Shown: piece by piece, positions 7,938 to 16,498 of the stretch
Layout of the letters: each line of letters opens with the position of its first letter
Position numbering within the stretch: position 1 is the first letter of the stretch
Source of the DNA: an uncultured Anaerobiospirillum sp.
GTDB taxonomy: Bacteria > Pseudomonadota > Gammaproteobacteria > Enterobacterales > Succinivibrionaceae
Length of the DNA: 64,000 nucleotides
Direction: 5' to 3'
NCBI GenBank assembly: GCA_944389615.1
Contig: CALXNA010000002.1
Coordinates: 1 to 64,000, forward strand
Notes under the pieces: generated by a model
Told to the model about the DNA's origin: nothing
What the model saw: the letters and a program-made list of their open reading frames with translations, nothing else
The model's database searches: none
Translations under genes and position numbers: made by a program

Positions 7938-9530
7938 ATGTCTATTGATTTAGCTAAATGTTCCTTGGGTATTGAATTTGGCTCGACCCGCATCAAGGCT
8001 GTGCTCATCGACGAGCAGTTTGCGGTGGTCGCCACCGGTGCCCACGAGTGGGAAAATCGCTTAGAGAACGGCCTGTGGACTTACTCGCAGGACGATATCT
8101 GGAACGGCTTGCATGACTGCTATGCCGACCTGCAGCGCGACGTTAAGGAGAAGTATGGCCTTGCCATCACCACCTTAAAGGCGATCGGCTTCTCGGCCAT
8201 GATGCACGGCTACCTCGCCTTCGATAAGGACGGCAAGCTCGTAGTCCCATTCCGCACGTGGCGTAACTCCAATACTCACGATGCCTCCGAGCAGCTCACC
8301 GAGTACTTACAGTTCAACATCCCAGAGCGCTGGTCGATTTCGCACCTGTATCAGTGCATCTTAAACAAGGAGCCGCACGTCAAGGACGTCGCCTTCTTCA
8401 CGACCTTAGCCGGTTACATCCACACCTCCTTGACCGGGCAGAAGGTCTTGGGCATTGGCGATGCCGCCGGTATGTTCCCAATTGACTCGACCAAGATGGA
8501 TTATGACCAAGCTCTGCTCGACAAGTTCGAGGCGCTGATCAAGCCATACGGCTTCCCATGGTCGACCCGTGACTTATTGCCAAAGGTACTGCTCGCAGGC
8601 CAAGACGCCGGTACCTTAACCGCTGAAGGTGCCAAGCTCTTAGACCCAACCGGCACCTTGCAAGCAGGCATTCCGCTCTGCCCACCTGAGGGCGACGCGG
8701 GCACCGGCATGGTCGCTACCAACGCCGTCAAGGTACGCACCGGTAACGTCTCGGCTGGCACCTCGATCTTCGGCATGATCGTCTTAGAGCAGTCCTTAAA
8801 GCAGCTGCACCGTGAGATCGATATGGTTACCACCCCAGATGGTATGCCGGTTGCGATGGTGCACGCCAACAACTGCACCTCCGATTTGAATGCTTGGGTC
8901 AACCTCTTTGGCGAGTTTGCTGAGCTCTCCGGCCATAAGTTAAGCGGCAATGACCTCTACGGTTTGTTATATCGGCATGCCTTAGAGGGCGATGCTGACT
9001 GCGGCGGCCTCACCAGCTACGGCTACCTCTCCGGCGAGTTCATCACCGGCTTAGACGAAGGCCGTCCAATGTTCGTGCGCACGCCGCACAGCAAGTTCAC
9101 CCTCGCCAACTTCATGCGCACCCACCTCTTTGCCTCCTTGGGCGCCTTAAAGATCGGCATGGACATCTTGGTCAAGGACGAAAAGGTCAAGATCGACAGC
9201 CTGTTAGGTCATGGCGGCCTGTTCAAGACGGCAGGCGTAGGCCAGCAGTTCATGGCTGATGCCATCAACGTCTCGGTCTCGGTCATGGCCACCGCCGGTG
9301 AAGGCGGCCCATGGGGTCAGGCCGTGCTTGCGGCCTACTTAGTGGACAAGGCCCAAGGCGAGTCCTTATCGGACTTCTTATCGCACAAGGTCTTTGCTGG
9401 TGCCGAGAGCTCGACCTTAGCCCCAATCCCAGCCAATGTCGCAGGCTATGAGAAGTTCATCGAGCGCTACAAGGCCGGTTTAGCTGCCGAGAAGGCCGCG
9501 GTCGCCGCTATCGCCGACGAGGCCGAATAG
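7938..9530 (+). CDS. FGGY-family sugar kinase (L-ribulokinase or xylulokinase type)
   Basis: This cytoplasmic ATP-dependent kinase would act on a ketopentose or related sugar. It opens with the FGGY phosphate motif [42 protein letters not shown] and [16 protein letters not shown] are the later ATPase-fold motifs. The 530-residue protein resembles from memory the kinases found in arabinose loci of Bacteroidetes and Firmicutes more than E. coli AraB or XylB. L-ribulokinase is therefore the favoured guess given the furanose importer beside it. I prefer ATG 7938 with AGGT upstream over an in-frame GTG at 7929. It lies downstream of yjfF and could share its transcript through the hairpin array. 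Confidence 0.8.
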   Translation: MSIDLAKCSLGIEFGSTRIKAVLIDEQFAVVATGAHEWENRLENGLWTYSQDDIWNGLHDCYADLQRDVKEKYGLAITTLKAIGFSAMMHGYLAFDKDGKLVVPFRTWRNSNTHDASEQLTEYLQFNIPERWSISHLYQCILNKEPHVKDVAFFTTLAGYIHTSLTGQKVLGIGDAAGMFPIDSTKMDYDQALLDKFEALIKPYGFPWSTRDLLPKVLLAGQDAGTLTAEGAKLLDPTGTLQAGIPLCPPEGDAGTGMVATNAVKVRTGNVSAGTSIFGMIVLEQSLKQLHREIDMVTTPDGMPVAMVHANNCTSDLNAWVNLFGEFAELSGHKLSGNDLYGLLYRHALEGDADCGGLTSYGYLSGEFITGLDEGRPMFVRTPHSKFTLANFMRTHLFASLGALKIGMDILVKDEKVKIDSLLGHGGLFKTAGVGQQFMADAINVSVSVMATAGEGGPWGQAVLAAYLVDKAQGESLSDFLSHKVFAGAESSTLAPIPANVAGYEKFIERYKAGLAAEKAAVAAIADEAE

Positions 9531-9640
9531 CCGCAGCCCGCAGCTCTGCGCCGCTTAGCCGCGCCGCTTAGCCGCGCCGCGGCTGCGCCGCTGCCCGCAG
9601 CTGAGCAACAGTCCGCGGCTCTGGAGCCGACACGCTCTCA

Positions 9641-9686
9641 AGCGCCTGCCACCCTCATGCTGCGGCATAGGAGCCGCAGGCGTTTT
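9641..9686 (+). terminator. Terminator after the FGGY kinase
   Basis: CGCCTGC pairs with GCAGGCG across a long GC-rich hairpin with an inner stem, followed by TTTT. It separates the kinase from the mglB-like unit. The preceding 9540-9600 stretch is a GC-rich run of CCGCTTAGCCGCG-type repeats with no gene. Confidence 0.6.
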
Positions 9687-9763
9687 AGCCCTGAGATTGG
9701 GCACAAATAGTGCTCAAGTTTGAGGCGCCGCGGCTTGGCGCGAGGTGTTACAAGTCGGCCGTT

Positions 9764-9779
9764 CCGTAAGCGTTTACGG
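9764..9779. promoter_or_regulatory. LacI-type operator upstream of the mglB-like gene
   Basis: CCGTAAGCGTTTACGG is a 16-bp palindrome with one mismatched pair and the clearest member of the set. It lies about 90 bp upstream of the probable -35 box of the galactose-binding-protein gene. Confidence 0.65.
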
Positions 9780-9856
9780 GCGGGGCGCGGAGCGCCTGCC
9801 GGGCTCAAATATCGGCTTGGTAGCTGCAATTATTTCTTGCTCAGATCGCAATTGCG

Positions 9857-9885
9857 TTTGCTTTGACCGGTGCCGGTGCTAGAAT
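9857..9885 (+). promoter_or_regulatory. Probable promoter of the mglB-like gene
   Basis: TTTGCT (9857-9862) and TAGAAT (9880-9885) are spaced by 17 bp. The leader to the ATG at 10007 would be about 115 nt. The match is moderate and read by eye. Confidence 0.4.
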
Positions 9886-10006
9886 GGCTTTGGTGCCAAT
9901 CTTGGTAGCGCCCAAGTAGCTGTGCTGCTGCAAGCACCGTGATTGTATGTTGTGTGTGAGGCCTTCGGCCTTGTCTCGAAGCATTGGCTTCATGTAGAGG
10001 TATCTT

Positions 10007-11071
10007 ATGTCGCGTGTCTCCAAGCTCTTTACGGCGGTTGCCGCTGCCGCAACCTTAGCTTGCGCTGCTGTCACTCCATCGCACGCTGCCCCAGCTGCTA
10101 CTGACGCTAACAGCGATTCCATTAGCGTGTTCTACTACTCGCTCAACGATCTCTTTATCAACCAGCTCAGCGCGGCCCTGCAAGATCGCGCCTTGGCCAA
10201 TGGCTTAAAGTTACGCCAGTACGACGCCAGCGATGACTTGATGCGCCAGATCTCGCAGATCCAGTCGGCCTTGGTCATCAACAAGGATGGCGCTCCGATC
10301 TTGGTCAACCCAGTTGACACCCAAAACGGCGTCGCCGCCTTACGTGCCGCTCGTCAAAGCAAGGTGCCGATCATCTTCTTTAACCGCAAGCCATCGGACG
10401 AAGCCTTAGCTTCGTATGAAGATGCTTGGTATGTCGGCAGCAACCCTGCAAACTCCGGCTACTACCAAGCGGAGATTGTGACCAACTACTTCAAGGCTCA
10501 CCCAGAGGCTGACAAGAACAAGGACGGCGTCATCAGCTACGTCATGTTAAAGGGCGAGCCAAGCCATCAAGACACCACCATGCGCTCGAACACCTTTGTG
10601 CGCACGCTGCTCGAGGAGGGCGTTAAGTTAAAGCCAGTGGCTTCGGTCAACGCCAACTGGTCGCAAAACCGTGCCCAAAACGAGGTCTCCGCGCTTGCTG
10701 ACCGCGGTCAGTTAACGCAGATTGAGCTCATCGTCTGCAACAACGATGCGATGGCCTTAGGCGCGATCAACGCCTTACAAGCTGAGGGCTACAACATCCC
10801 TAACACCCCAGCCGGTGACTACAGCAAGTACATCCCAGTCGTCGGCATCGATGCCCTGCCACAGGCCTTAGACGCGGTTGAGCGTGGCACCATGATCGGC
10901 ACGGTCTTAAATGACTACACCGCTGTCGCTGATGTCATGATGCGCATCACCGAGGCCTACTTAAATGGCGAGCAGATCACCGATGATGTCTTAGGCTACA
11001 CCACCCGCGACCACATCATCGATGTACCTTACGTCAAGGTCACCAACGAGAACATCTCCGAGGTGCGCTAA
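10007..11071 (+). CDS. MglB-like periplasmic galactose/glucose-binding protein
   Basis: This protein has a signal peptide (about 27 residues, ending SHAAPA) and a Peripla_BP_4 fold. The segment HPEADKNKDGVISYVMLKGEPSHQD matches the MglB calcium loop and its continuation, and CNNDAMALGAINAL, VVGIDALPQALDAVERG and GTVLNDY are also MglB-like. In enteric bacteria MglB feeds MglA-MglC, and those genes are not beside it here. A LacI-type operator lies upstream, a terminator downstream, and the regulator gene is next. It may deliver galactopyranose to the YtfR-YtfT-YjfF core or to a distant MglAC. The 354-residue length and fold are typical. Confidence 0.85.
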   Translation: MSRVSKLFTAVAAAATLACAAVTPSHAAPAATDANSDSISVFYYSLNDLFINQLSAALQDRALANGLKLRQYDASDDLMRQISQIQSALVINKDGAPILVNPVDTQNGVAALRAARQSKVPIIFFNRKPSDEALASYEDAWYVGSNPANSGYYQAEIVTNYFKAHPEADKNKDGVISYVMLKGEPSHQDTTMRSNTFVRTLLEEGVKLKPVASVNANWSQNRAQNEVSALADRGQLTQIELIVCNNDAMALGAINALQAEGYNIPNTPAGDYSKYIPVVGIDALPQALDAVERGTMIGTVLNDYTAVADVMMRITEAYLNGEQITDDVLGYTTRDHIIDVPYVKVTNENISEVR

Positions 11072-11176
11072 CTGCGCCGTGCGCGCCCGTCGCGCTTGAG
11101 CGCTCCCGCTGCGCTCCCGCGCTCGCTGCGCGCAGCTGACCTGCGCGCGTAACATACGAGCCTATCAGGCTCACGC

Positions 11177-11199
11177 AAGGGCGTCTTGATGACGCCTTT
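11177..11199 (+). terminator. Terminator after the mglB-like gene
   Basis: AAGGGCGTC pairs with GACGCCTTT through one wobble pair, with a TTGAT loop, and is followed by the T-rich TTGTTGT. It ends the single-gene unit. Confidence 0.65.
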
Positions 11200-11373
11200 G
11201 TTGTACCTGCCGCGCAGGCAAGCGCTATCGCGCCGGTGGAGCCAAGCTGCGCTGGGTAGGATTTGGCATAGATGTGGCAGCTGACGTGCGATCGGGCACA
11301 GATCTGGTGCTTTGCGCTTGCCAAATGCGCGCAAATAGCGCATGCTTAAAGGTTAAGGGGGCGCATTTTCTGT

Positions 11374-11389
11374 ATGTAAGCGCTTTCAT
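11374..11389. promoter_or_regulatory. LacI-type operator upstream of the regulator gene
   Basis: ATGTAAGCGCTTTCAT is a 16-bp dyad with one mismatched pair about 80 bp before the regulator's start codon. This fits autoregulation and links the regulator to the operators at the transporter genes. Confidence 0.6.
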
Positions 11390-11468
11390 GGAAGTGCTAG
11401 GCCCTTGGGATCTTGCGAGGTGATAGGTGAGGTAGGGGATATGCACTCCTGCCAAGACAGGAGCTGCC

Positions 11469-12551
11469 ATGTCGACCAAGTCGAAAAAAATTACGATGCA
11501 TGATGTCGCCGAACGCGCCGGTGTCTCTTACCAGACCGTGTCGCGGGTGCTTAACAACTCATGCAACGTCTCGCAGGCCACGCGCGAGAAGATTGAGAAG
11601 GCGATTGCCGATCTCAAGTATGTCCCTAACTTGCTCGCGCAGCAGCTGAGCAAGCATGAGCGTCTGCTCATTGGCCTGATCAACGTCACCTATAACTTAA
11701 GCGCGCCGGGCGACGTGGTCAATCGCGTGCGCTACTACGCCTTGCGCCACAACTACGAGCTGCTCATCACCCTGATCGAGGAGAATAGTCTTGAGCAGAT
11801 GGAGCATGCCATTATGCGGCTGAAGGCGCAGATGGTCGACAAGCTCCTCATCAACGTGCCCTTAGGCAACGAAGTGGCCAGCAAGCTGGTGCGCGACAAC
11901 CCAGACTGCACCTTGGTCTTCTTAGACGTTGACCCGTTTTGCCCGGTGCTCAACGTCTGCTTTAACCCCTACGATGGTACCGTCGCCTCCATCGCCCATC
12001 TGTCCGACTTAGGTCATCACAAGGTCGCCTTGATCCCGGGCCCTGAGAACATTGTCTCCTCGGAGCTGCGCCACAATTCGTGGCTCGACGGCTTAAAGAG
12101 CCACGGCATGACCTCGGTGGCCTGCGTCCACGGCGATTGGAGCTCTAAGAGTGGCTATGACGCCATGATGAAGATTCTCCACGAGACGCGTGACTTTACC
12201 GCCGTCTTGGTCGGCAATGACCAAATGGCCCTAGGAGCGATGAGCGCATTGAACGTCTGCGGCCTCAAGGTACCTCAAGACATCTCAGTGGTGGGCTACG
12301 ACAACACCAAGGACAGTGCCTACTTCAACCCGCCCTTGACCACCATCGACCTCAACCGCGACCTGCAATGCCGCGTGGCGGTGGACAAGCTGATCGGAGG
12401 GCAAGCCGACGCCGTGTCTTCGGTGCTGCCGACATCCCTCATCATGCGCCACTCGTGCGCGCGCGTCACCCACGACCAGTACAGCTTAAGCGACATGGCC
12501 GCCGCACTCCATGAGATCGCGCGCAAGCTCGAGCACATCCCCAGCCATTAG
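11469..12551 (+). CDS. LacI/GalR-family transcriptional regulator
   Basis: This sugar-responsive DNA-binding protein has the classical LacI N-terminus: MHDVAERAGVSYQTVSRVLN is the helix-turn-helix, and YVPNLLAQQLSKHE is the hinge region. A periplasmic-binding-protein-like effector domain follows, with LVGNDQMALGAMSALNVCG and DISVVGYDN. The ATG follows GGAG at 11460-11463. Putative operators of the expected symmetric form with central CG occur before ytfQ, ytfR, the mglB-like gene and this gene, so it probably represses them until a galactose- or arabinose-related inducer binds. The effector is inferred from context only. Confidence 0.92.
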   Translation: MSTKSKKITMHDVAERAGVSYQTVSRVLNNSCNVSQATREKIEKAIADLKYVPNLLAQQLSKHERLLIGLINVTYNLSAPGDVVNRVRYYALRHNYELLITLIEENSLEQMEHAIMRLKAQMVDKLLINVPLGNEVASKLVRDNPDCTLVFLDVDPFCPVLNVCFNPYDGTVASIAHLSDLGHHKVALIPGPENIVSSELRHNSWLDGLKSHGMTSVACVHGDWSSKSGYDAMMKILHETRDFTAVLVGNDQMALGAMSALNVCGLKVPQDISVVGYDNTKDSAYFNPPLTTIDLNRDLQCRVAVDKLIGGQADAVSSVLPTSLIMRHSCARVTHDQYSLSDMAAALHEIARKLEHIPSH

Positions 12552-12660
12552 CTGCAGCCATTAGCCGCCCGCGCGGCAGCGCTCTCCGCGGCGTGCGCGC
12601 CTTCGTGCTACACTTGAAGTGTTAGCTTGGCTCGAGCCCAGATTTCGTGGGGAGTTTTCT

Positions 12661-13575
12661 ATGTCAGAGCAAAAGCTCAAACTGCTGCCCATCGGTACGT
12701 CCGACTGGAGCGAGATCCGCAGTAAGGACTACCTCTTCGTCGACAAGACCGCGTTTTTACCCATCATATTGCTTAAGCGCAAGCTTTTCATTGCCCGGCC
12801 CGAGCACATGGGCAAAACGACGCTCTGCTCCATGCTGGCGGCTCTGTTCACGCACGGCGTCCGCGCCTTTGAGGGCACCAAGCTGCCAACCGACCAACTG
12901 CGCAATCTAGGCCCTTATCCTGTTATCAGGTTGTCTTTTAGCGAGGTGATAGGTGACGATAAGGCTACTTTTGAGCAATCTTTGATCACCACGCTCGGTG
13001 CGGCCTATAGCGCCGCAGGCTTCGCCGCAGAGGTGGCTGAGTGTAAGCGTGTAGCCGCGGGCAGCCTCGATCGCTTTCTTAAGAAGCTTGCGGTCATCTC
13101 AGTTAAGCATCACTTGGTGTTCTTGATTGATGATTGGTCTGACCCGTTAACCTCTACTAAGGGCAATGAGACCAAGCATCAGGCCGCAGAGCAGGTGCTT
13201 AAGCAGTTCTATGCTTGGCTGGGCCGTCTCCGTCATATCAGGTTTATCTTGGTCACGGGCACTCTCGCTTTCTGGTACTTGCGTCAGCTTCCGATACAAG
13301 ATATCCGTGACTTCAGCGGGGATCAGCTTTTTGCCTCCGTGCTGGGCTACACCCATGAGGAGCTGGTGACTTGCTTTGCCCCCTATATCGCCGAGGCGGC
13401 CCGGCGACGCGGGGAAAGCCCAGAAGAGCTGCTTGCCGCCCTCAAGACCCAATACGACCACATCGATGACTATGACAAGACGCGGCTCAATCTCTATAGC
13501 CCCGAGTACATCAACCAGTTCTTTGCGCAGATCCTGCCTGAGTACTCCCCCGCTTCCAAGGCCATTGGCGCGTAA
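12661..13575 (+). CDS. Truncated AAA-ATPase-like protein (PF09820 type), nuclease domain missing
   Basis: This is the N-terminal part of the AAA-ATPase-like/DUF1703 family. LPIGTSDWSEIRSKDYLFVDKT matches the family start in pattern. ARPEHMGKTTL is a diverged Walker A (usual RPRRFGKST), and FLIDDWSDPL replaces the usual LVDEYDAP Walker B. The 304-residue protein stops after YSPEYINQFF, where intact relatives such as the one at 55256 run on for another 250 or more residues into the PD-(D/E)XK domain. The ATG at 12661 has GGGGAG upstream. It is probably decayed or specialised. A broken nuclease domain of the family lies just downstream on the other strand. Confidence 0.75.
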   Translation: MSEQKLKLLPIGTSDWSEIRSKDYLFVDKTAFLPIILLKRKLFIARPEHMGKTTLCSMLAALFTHGVRAFEGTKLPTDQLRNLGPYPVIRLSFSEVIGDDKATFEQSLITTLGAAYSAAGFAAEVAECKRVAAGSLDRFLKKLAVISVKHHLVFLIDDWSDPLTSTKGNETKHQAAEQVLKQFYAWLGRLRHIRFILVTGTLAFWYLRQLPIQDIRDFSGDQLFASVLGYTHEELVTCFAPYIAEAARRRGESPEELLAALKTQYDHIDDYDKTRLNLYSPEYINQFFAQILPEYSPASKAIGA

Positions 13576-13656
13576 AGCTCGCAGGCGCGGGTAGCTCTTT
13601 GATGCCCCGGCGCGGGGCAGGCGGCCGAGCGCGGGGGCGTCCCTGCGCCTACGGGC

Positions 13657-14008
13657 TTAAGCGGCCGTTGAGCTCACGTCGGCCTTGGCAAAGGGCTTGA
13701 CGTTGCTGACGCGGCCACAGCTGTCGCTGGTGGCTTCGAGTTTGCGCCAAGCGACAATGCCTTGGCGTTTGCAGGAGATGGCCAAGATCACGCCCGTCAC
13801 CGGCCGCCCAGAAGCTTGTGGGGTGTTAACCTCGGTGCTGAATGGTTCGGTTACCCTTTGCAGGAGACGCTACTTGTAGCGCATCGTGCGCTTGGTATAT
13901 TGCGCGCCGAAGTTGCGGAGCAGCTTGAGCTCGAAAACGTAAGTTCGCTCTGCGATGTTGAGCTTAATGATATAGTAGCTGCCGTGTGGCGAGGTTCTGC
14001 AAGGTGAA
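13657..14008 (-). pseudogene. Remnant of a DUF1703 PD-(D/E)XK nuclease domain
   Basis: Reading the minus strand gives SYYIIKLN then AERTYVFELKLLRN, an ExK-type nuclease motif like VFEYKFEE in the intact protein at 55256. An in-frame TAG at 13870-13872 follows, then an open stretch with GRPVTGVILAISCKRQGIVAWR, which resembles the family's C-terminal strand and helix, and a stop at 13657. It has no start codon context and an internal stop, so it is a decayed fragment. Its orientation is opposite to the truncated ATPase at 12661. Confidence 0.55.
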
Positions 14009-14097
14009 AGTCGGGCCTGCGCGGGCTGCTGCTGCGCGCTGCCGCCGCGGGCGGCTGCCGCGGCGGGCGGTAGCGCGCAGCGGCAGCGCGCAAGCGC

Positions 14098-14130
14098 AAA
14101 AAGGCCGGAGCGCGCGGGCGCCCCGGCCTT
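14098..14130 (-). terminator. Terminator of the galactan operon
   Basis: On the minus strand, AAGGCCGG and CCGGCCTT (14123-14130 and 14101-14108) pair around a GC-rich loop, followed by a T-run (A-run at 14098-14102 on plus). It lies 27 bp past the GH53 stop codon. Confidence 0.85.
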
Positions 14131-14157
14131 GGTGCAAGCTATGACAACGGGTCGAGG

Positions 14158-15387
14158 TTAGTCGTTGAAGACCTTAACCGATGGTAAGAGCTGGCCATTG
14201 TCGTCGAACAAGGCTTGGTTCTCGCGGGAGTTGCCCTCCTTCCAGTGGTCATCGGTATAGTCCATACCGGCCTTGGTCGCCCAAGTGATGCCAGGGGCAC
14301 TCTTCCATGCTGGCTCCCAGTAGAAGACGCCGGTGCCGCGGTCGACTTGGGACGTGGCTTCCATCAAGTCGCGTAAGAAGGCGGCTTGGCCCTCTGGGGT
14401 GGCAGGATAGCCTGAGACCTTCTCCTCGTTGGCGGTAAAGGTGTTCTCAACGCCATCTAAGTTGTCTAAGGTGTAGGCATAGGCAGCCTCGACCACAATG
14501 ATGTCCTTGTTGTAGCGGTCAGCGCAGAACTGCATGCTGTCCTTGAGCTCCGGGATGGTGCCGTGCCACCACGTGTACATCGACATGCCGATGATGTCGA
14601 ATGGAACGTCACGCTTGGTGATCTCGTCAAACCACCACTTGAAGGTATCCTTCTTTGGGCCTTCGGCTAAGTGGAGCATGATCTTGCAGTCGGTGCCACC
14701 GCCATCGCGCACGCCTTGGATACCGGCTTTGAGCAGCTCGGCTAAGCGGTCAAACTCCTTGCCGTCTTGGCCCCAGCTCTTGCCATCAGGCCAGAGCATG
14801 CCGCCGTTTAACTCGTTGCCTATCTGCACCATGTCAGGCATCAGGCCCTTGGCGCCGAAAGCCTTGATGGTGTCGCGCGAGTACTCGTAGACGGCCTGCT
14901 TTAAGTCCTCAAAGCTTAGGTTGGCCCAAGCCTTAGGCTTGAACTGCTTGCCCGGATCTGTCCAGAAGTCGGAGTAGTGGAAGTCCAAGAGGAACTTCAT
15001 GCCGTTGTCCTTGATCTTTTGGGCAAGGTAGAGGTCGGTGGCGAGGTCATTGGTGCCGCCGCCGTAGGTGTTGCCATTGGCATCATATGGGTCGACCCAG
15101 ATGCGCAGGCGGATGTAGTTAAAGCCTTGCTCATGCAGGAGGGCCATGGCATCGCCCGGCGTGCCGTCTAAGCCCTTGAACACGTAACCTGCATCCTCCA
15201 TCTCCTTTAAGGTCGAGACGTCGGCACCCTTGATAAAGCCGGGCTTAACTTGGGCCTTGGCAAAGGCATCGCCTGCGGCGGCAGCACCTGCGGCCGTGGC
15301 GGCGGTGTCCTCGGTGCTGGCGCAGCCGGCCATCATCCCAGCGCTGGCCATGAGCACAGCTAAAAACAGTTTCTTGTATCCTTTCAT
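14158..15387 (-). CDS. ganB: GH53 arabinogalactan endo-beta-1,4-galactanase, lipoprotein
   Basis: This enzyme cuts beta-1,4-galactan of pectic type I arabinogalactan to galacto-oligosaccharides. The signal sequence ends MMAGC (Cys22), a lipobox, so it is probably anchored in the outer membrane. Catalytic residues are Glu195 in QIGNELNGGMLW (acid/base) and Glu303 in VVEAAYAYT (nucleophile). RLRIWVDPYDANG and LLDFHYSDFWTDPGKQ are GH53 signatures. Its 409 residues include a short Ala/Thr-rich linker after the lipid anchor. It is the last gene of the operon that begins with the binding protein, the same partner set as Bacillus ganSPQ-ganB. The symbol is by analogy. Confidence 0.93.
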   Translation of the reverse strand: MKGYKKLFLAVLMASAGMMAGCASTEDTAATAAGAAAAGDAFAKAQVKPGFIKGADVSTLKEMEDAGYVFKGLDGTPGDAMALLHEQGFNYIRLRIWVDPYDANGNTYGGGTNDLATDLYLAQKIKDNGMKFLLDFHYSDFWTDPGKQFKPKAWANLSFEDLKQAVYEYSRDTIKAFGAKGLMPDMVQIGNELNGGMLWPDGKSWGQDGKEFDRLAELLKAGIQGVRDGGGTDCKIMLHLAEGPKKDTFKWWFDEITKRDVPFDIIGMSMYTWWHGTIPELKDSMQFCADRYNKDIIVVEAAYAYTLDNLDGVENTFTANEEKVSGYPATPEGQAAFLRDLMEATSQVDRGTGVFYWEPAWKSAPGITWATKAGMDYTDDHWKEGNSRENQALFDDNGQLLPSVKVFND

Positions 15388-15526
15388 AGAAGATCTCCGC
15401 TACTAAAAAGGGTGCCGCAAGGCACCCTTAGCAGTTGGTTACGTGTTTGGTGTCAAATGGTTAAGGCTCAAGCGCCGCTGATGCTCAGCTCTGAGCCTAC
15501 AGCACGCGGCTTTGAGCCTGCGGCGT

Positions 15527-16384
15527 TTAACCCTTGGTGCCACCGGCGGTCAGGCCGGAAACGAAGAAGCGCTGTAAGGAGAAGAAGAGGAGCGCAACTG
15601 GGACGGCAATGAGCACGGCACCGGCAGCATAGGTGGTGTAGCTGGCGCCCATCTTCTGCGCAACCAAGTTGTACAGGCCAATTGGTAAGGTGTATTGGTC
15701 TGGGGTTCTTAAGATGGTCGAGGACAAGATGAAGTCGCCTAATGGGCCGGTGAAGGCAAAGAGCGCGATTACCGCAATGATAGGCTTGCTCAGAGGCATG
15801 ATGATCTCAATGAAGATGCGAAAGTGCCCGGCGCCATCCATACGAGCCGACTCGTCTAAGTCGCGTGGGATGTTGTCGAGATAGCCCTTCATCAGGTAGG
15901 TGTTCATCGGGATCATGCCGCCGACGTAGATCAAAATCAGGGCTAAGTGGCTGTTGACCATGCCTAACATCTGGGCTAAGACGAAGATCGCGATTAAGGC
16001 CGAGAACTGAGGGATCATCTGCAAGAGTAAGAAGAGCATCAAGCCATTCTTACGGCCGACGAAGCGGAAGCGCGAGAACGAGTAGGCGGTGAAGGAGACA
16101 AAGATCAAGGTCAGCACCATGGTGGCAACCGAGATCTTGATTGAGTTCCAGTACCATGCGACGTAGTCGGTGGTGCCGTTGAACAGGTCGGCGTAGTGCT
16201 CTAAGGAGACGTTCTCTGGGATCATGGACGAGCTCATCAGGGAGTTGCCCGGGTTGAGCGAAGCGCCCACGGTCCAAATCAAAGGATAGATGATGAGGAC
16301 GGTAACGATACCGATCACTAGGTAGCTCAAGGTCAGGCGAATGGCGCGCTGTTGCTTGATGCTCTTTTTGTGGGTTGTACTCAT
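15527..16384 (-). CDS. ganQ: Galacto-oligosaccharide ABC transporter permease, MalG type
   Basis: This inner-membrane permease of the BPD_transp_1 family has about six helices. The EAA loop region, ESARMDGAGHFRIFIEIIMPL, contacts the ATPase. The length of 285 residues and the tail TAGGTKG are typical of MalG/GanQ proteins. It follows the MalF-type gene and precedes the GH53 gene on the same strand, so galacto-oligosaccharide is the inferred cargo. The ATPase is not in this operon and is supplied by the divergent gene at 19983. Confidence 0.88.
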   Translation of the reverse strand: MSTTHKKSIKQQRAIRLTLSYLVIGIVTVLIIYPLIWTVGASLNPGNSLMSSSMIPENVSLEHYADLFNGTTDYVAWYWNSIKISVATMVLTLIFVSFTAYSFSRFRFVGRKNGLMLFLLLQMIPQFSALIAIFVLAQMLGMVNSHLALILIYVGGMIPMNTYLMKGYLDNIPRDLDESARMDGAGHFRIFIEIIMPLSKPIIAVIALFAFTGPLGDFILSSTILRTPDQYTLPIGLYNLVAQKMGASYTTYAAGAVLIAVPVALLFFSLQRFFVSGLTAGGTKG

Positions 16385-16498
16385 GTTCGTACCTGCTAAA
16401 TGCTTCAGGCGGCGCCCGGCGGAGGGCTTGGCAAGCTCTTAGTGAGCTGCGGCGAGCTTGGTGGAGCTGCGGTGAGCTCGCCGCGGGCGCGCTGCGGG

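Noticed and set aside
12661..13575. Truncated ATPase gene considered as continuing past 13575 by frameshift
   Set aside because: No frame of the plus strand after 13575 shows family sequence; the nuclease-like remnant reads only on the minus strand.
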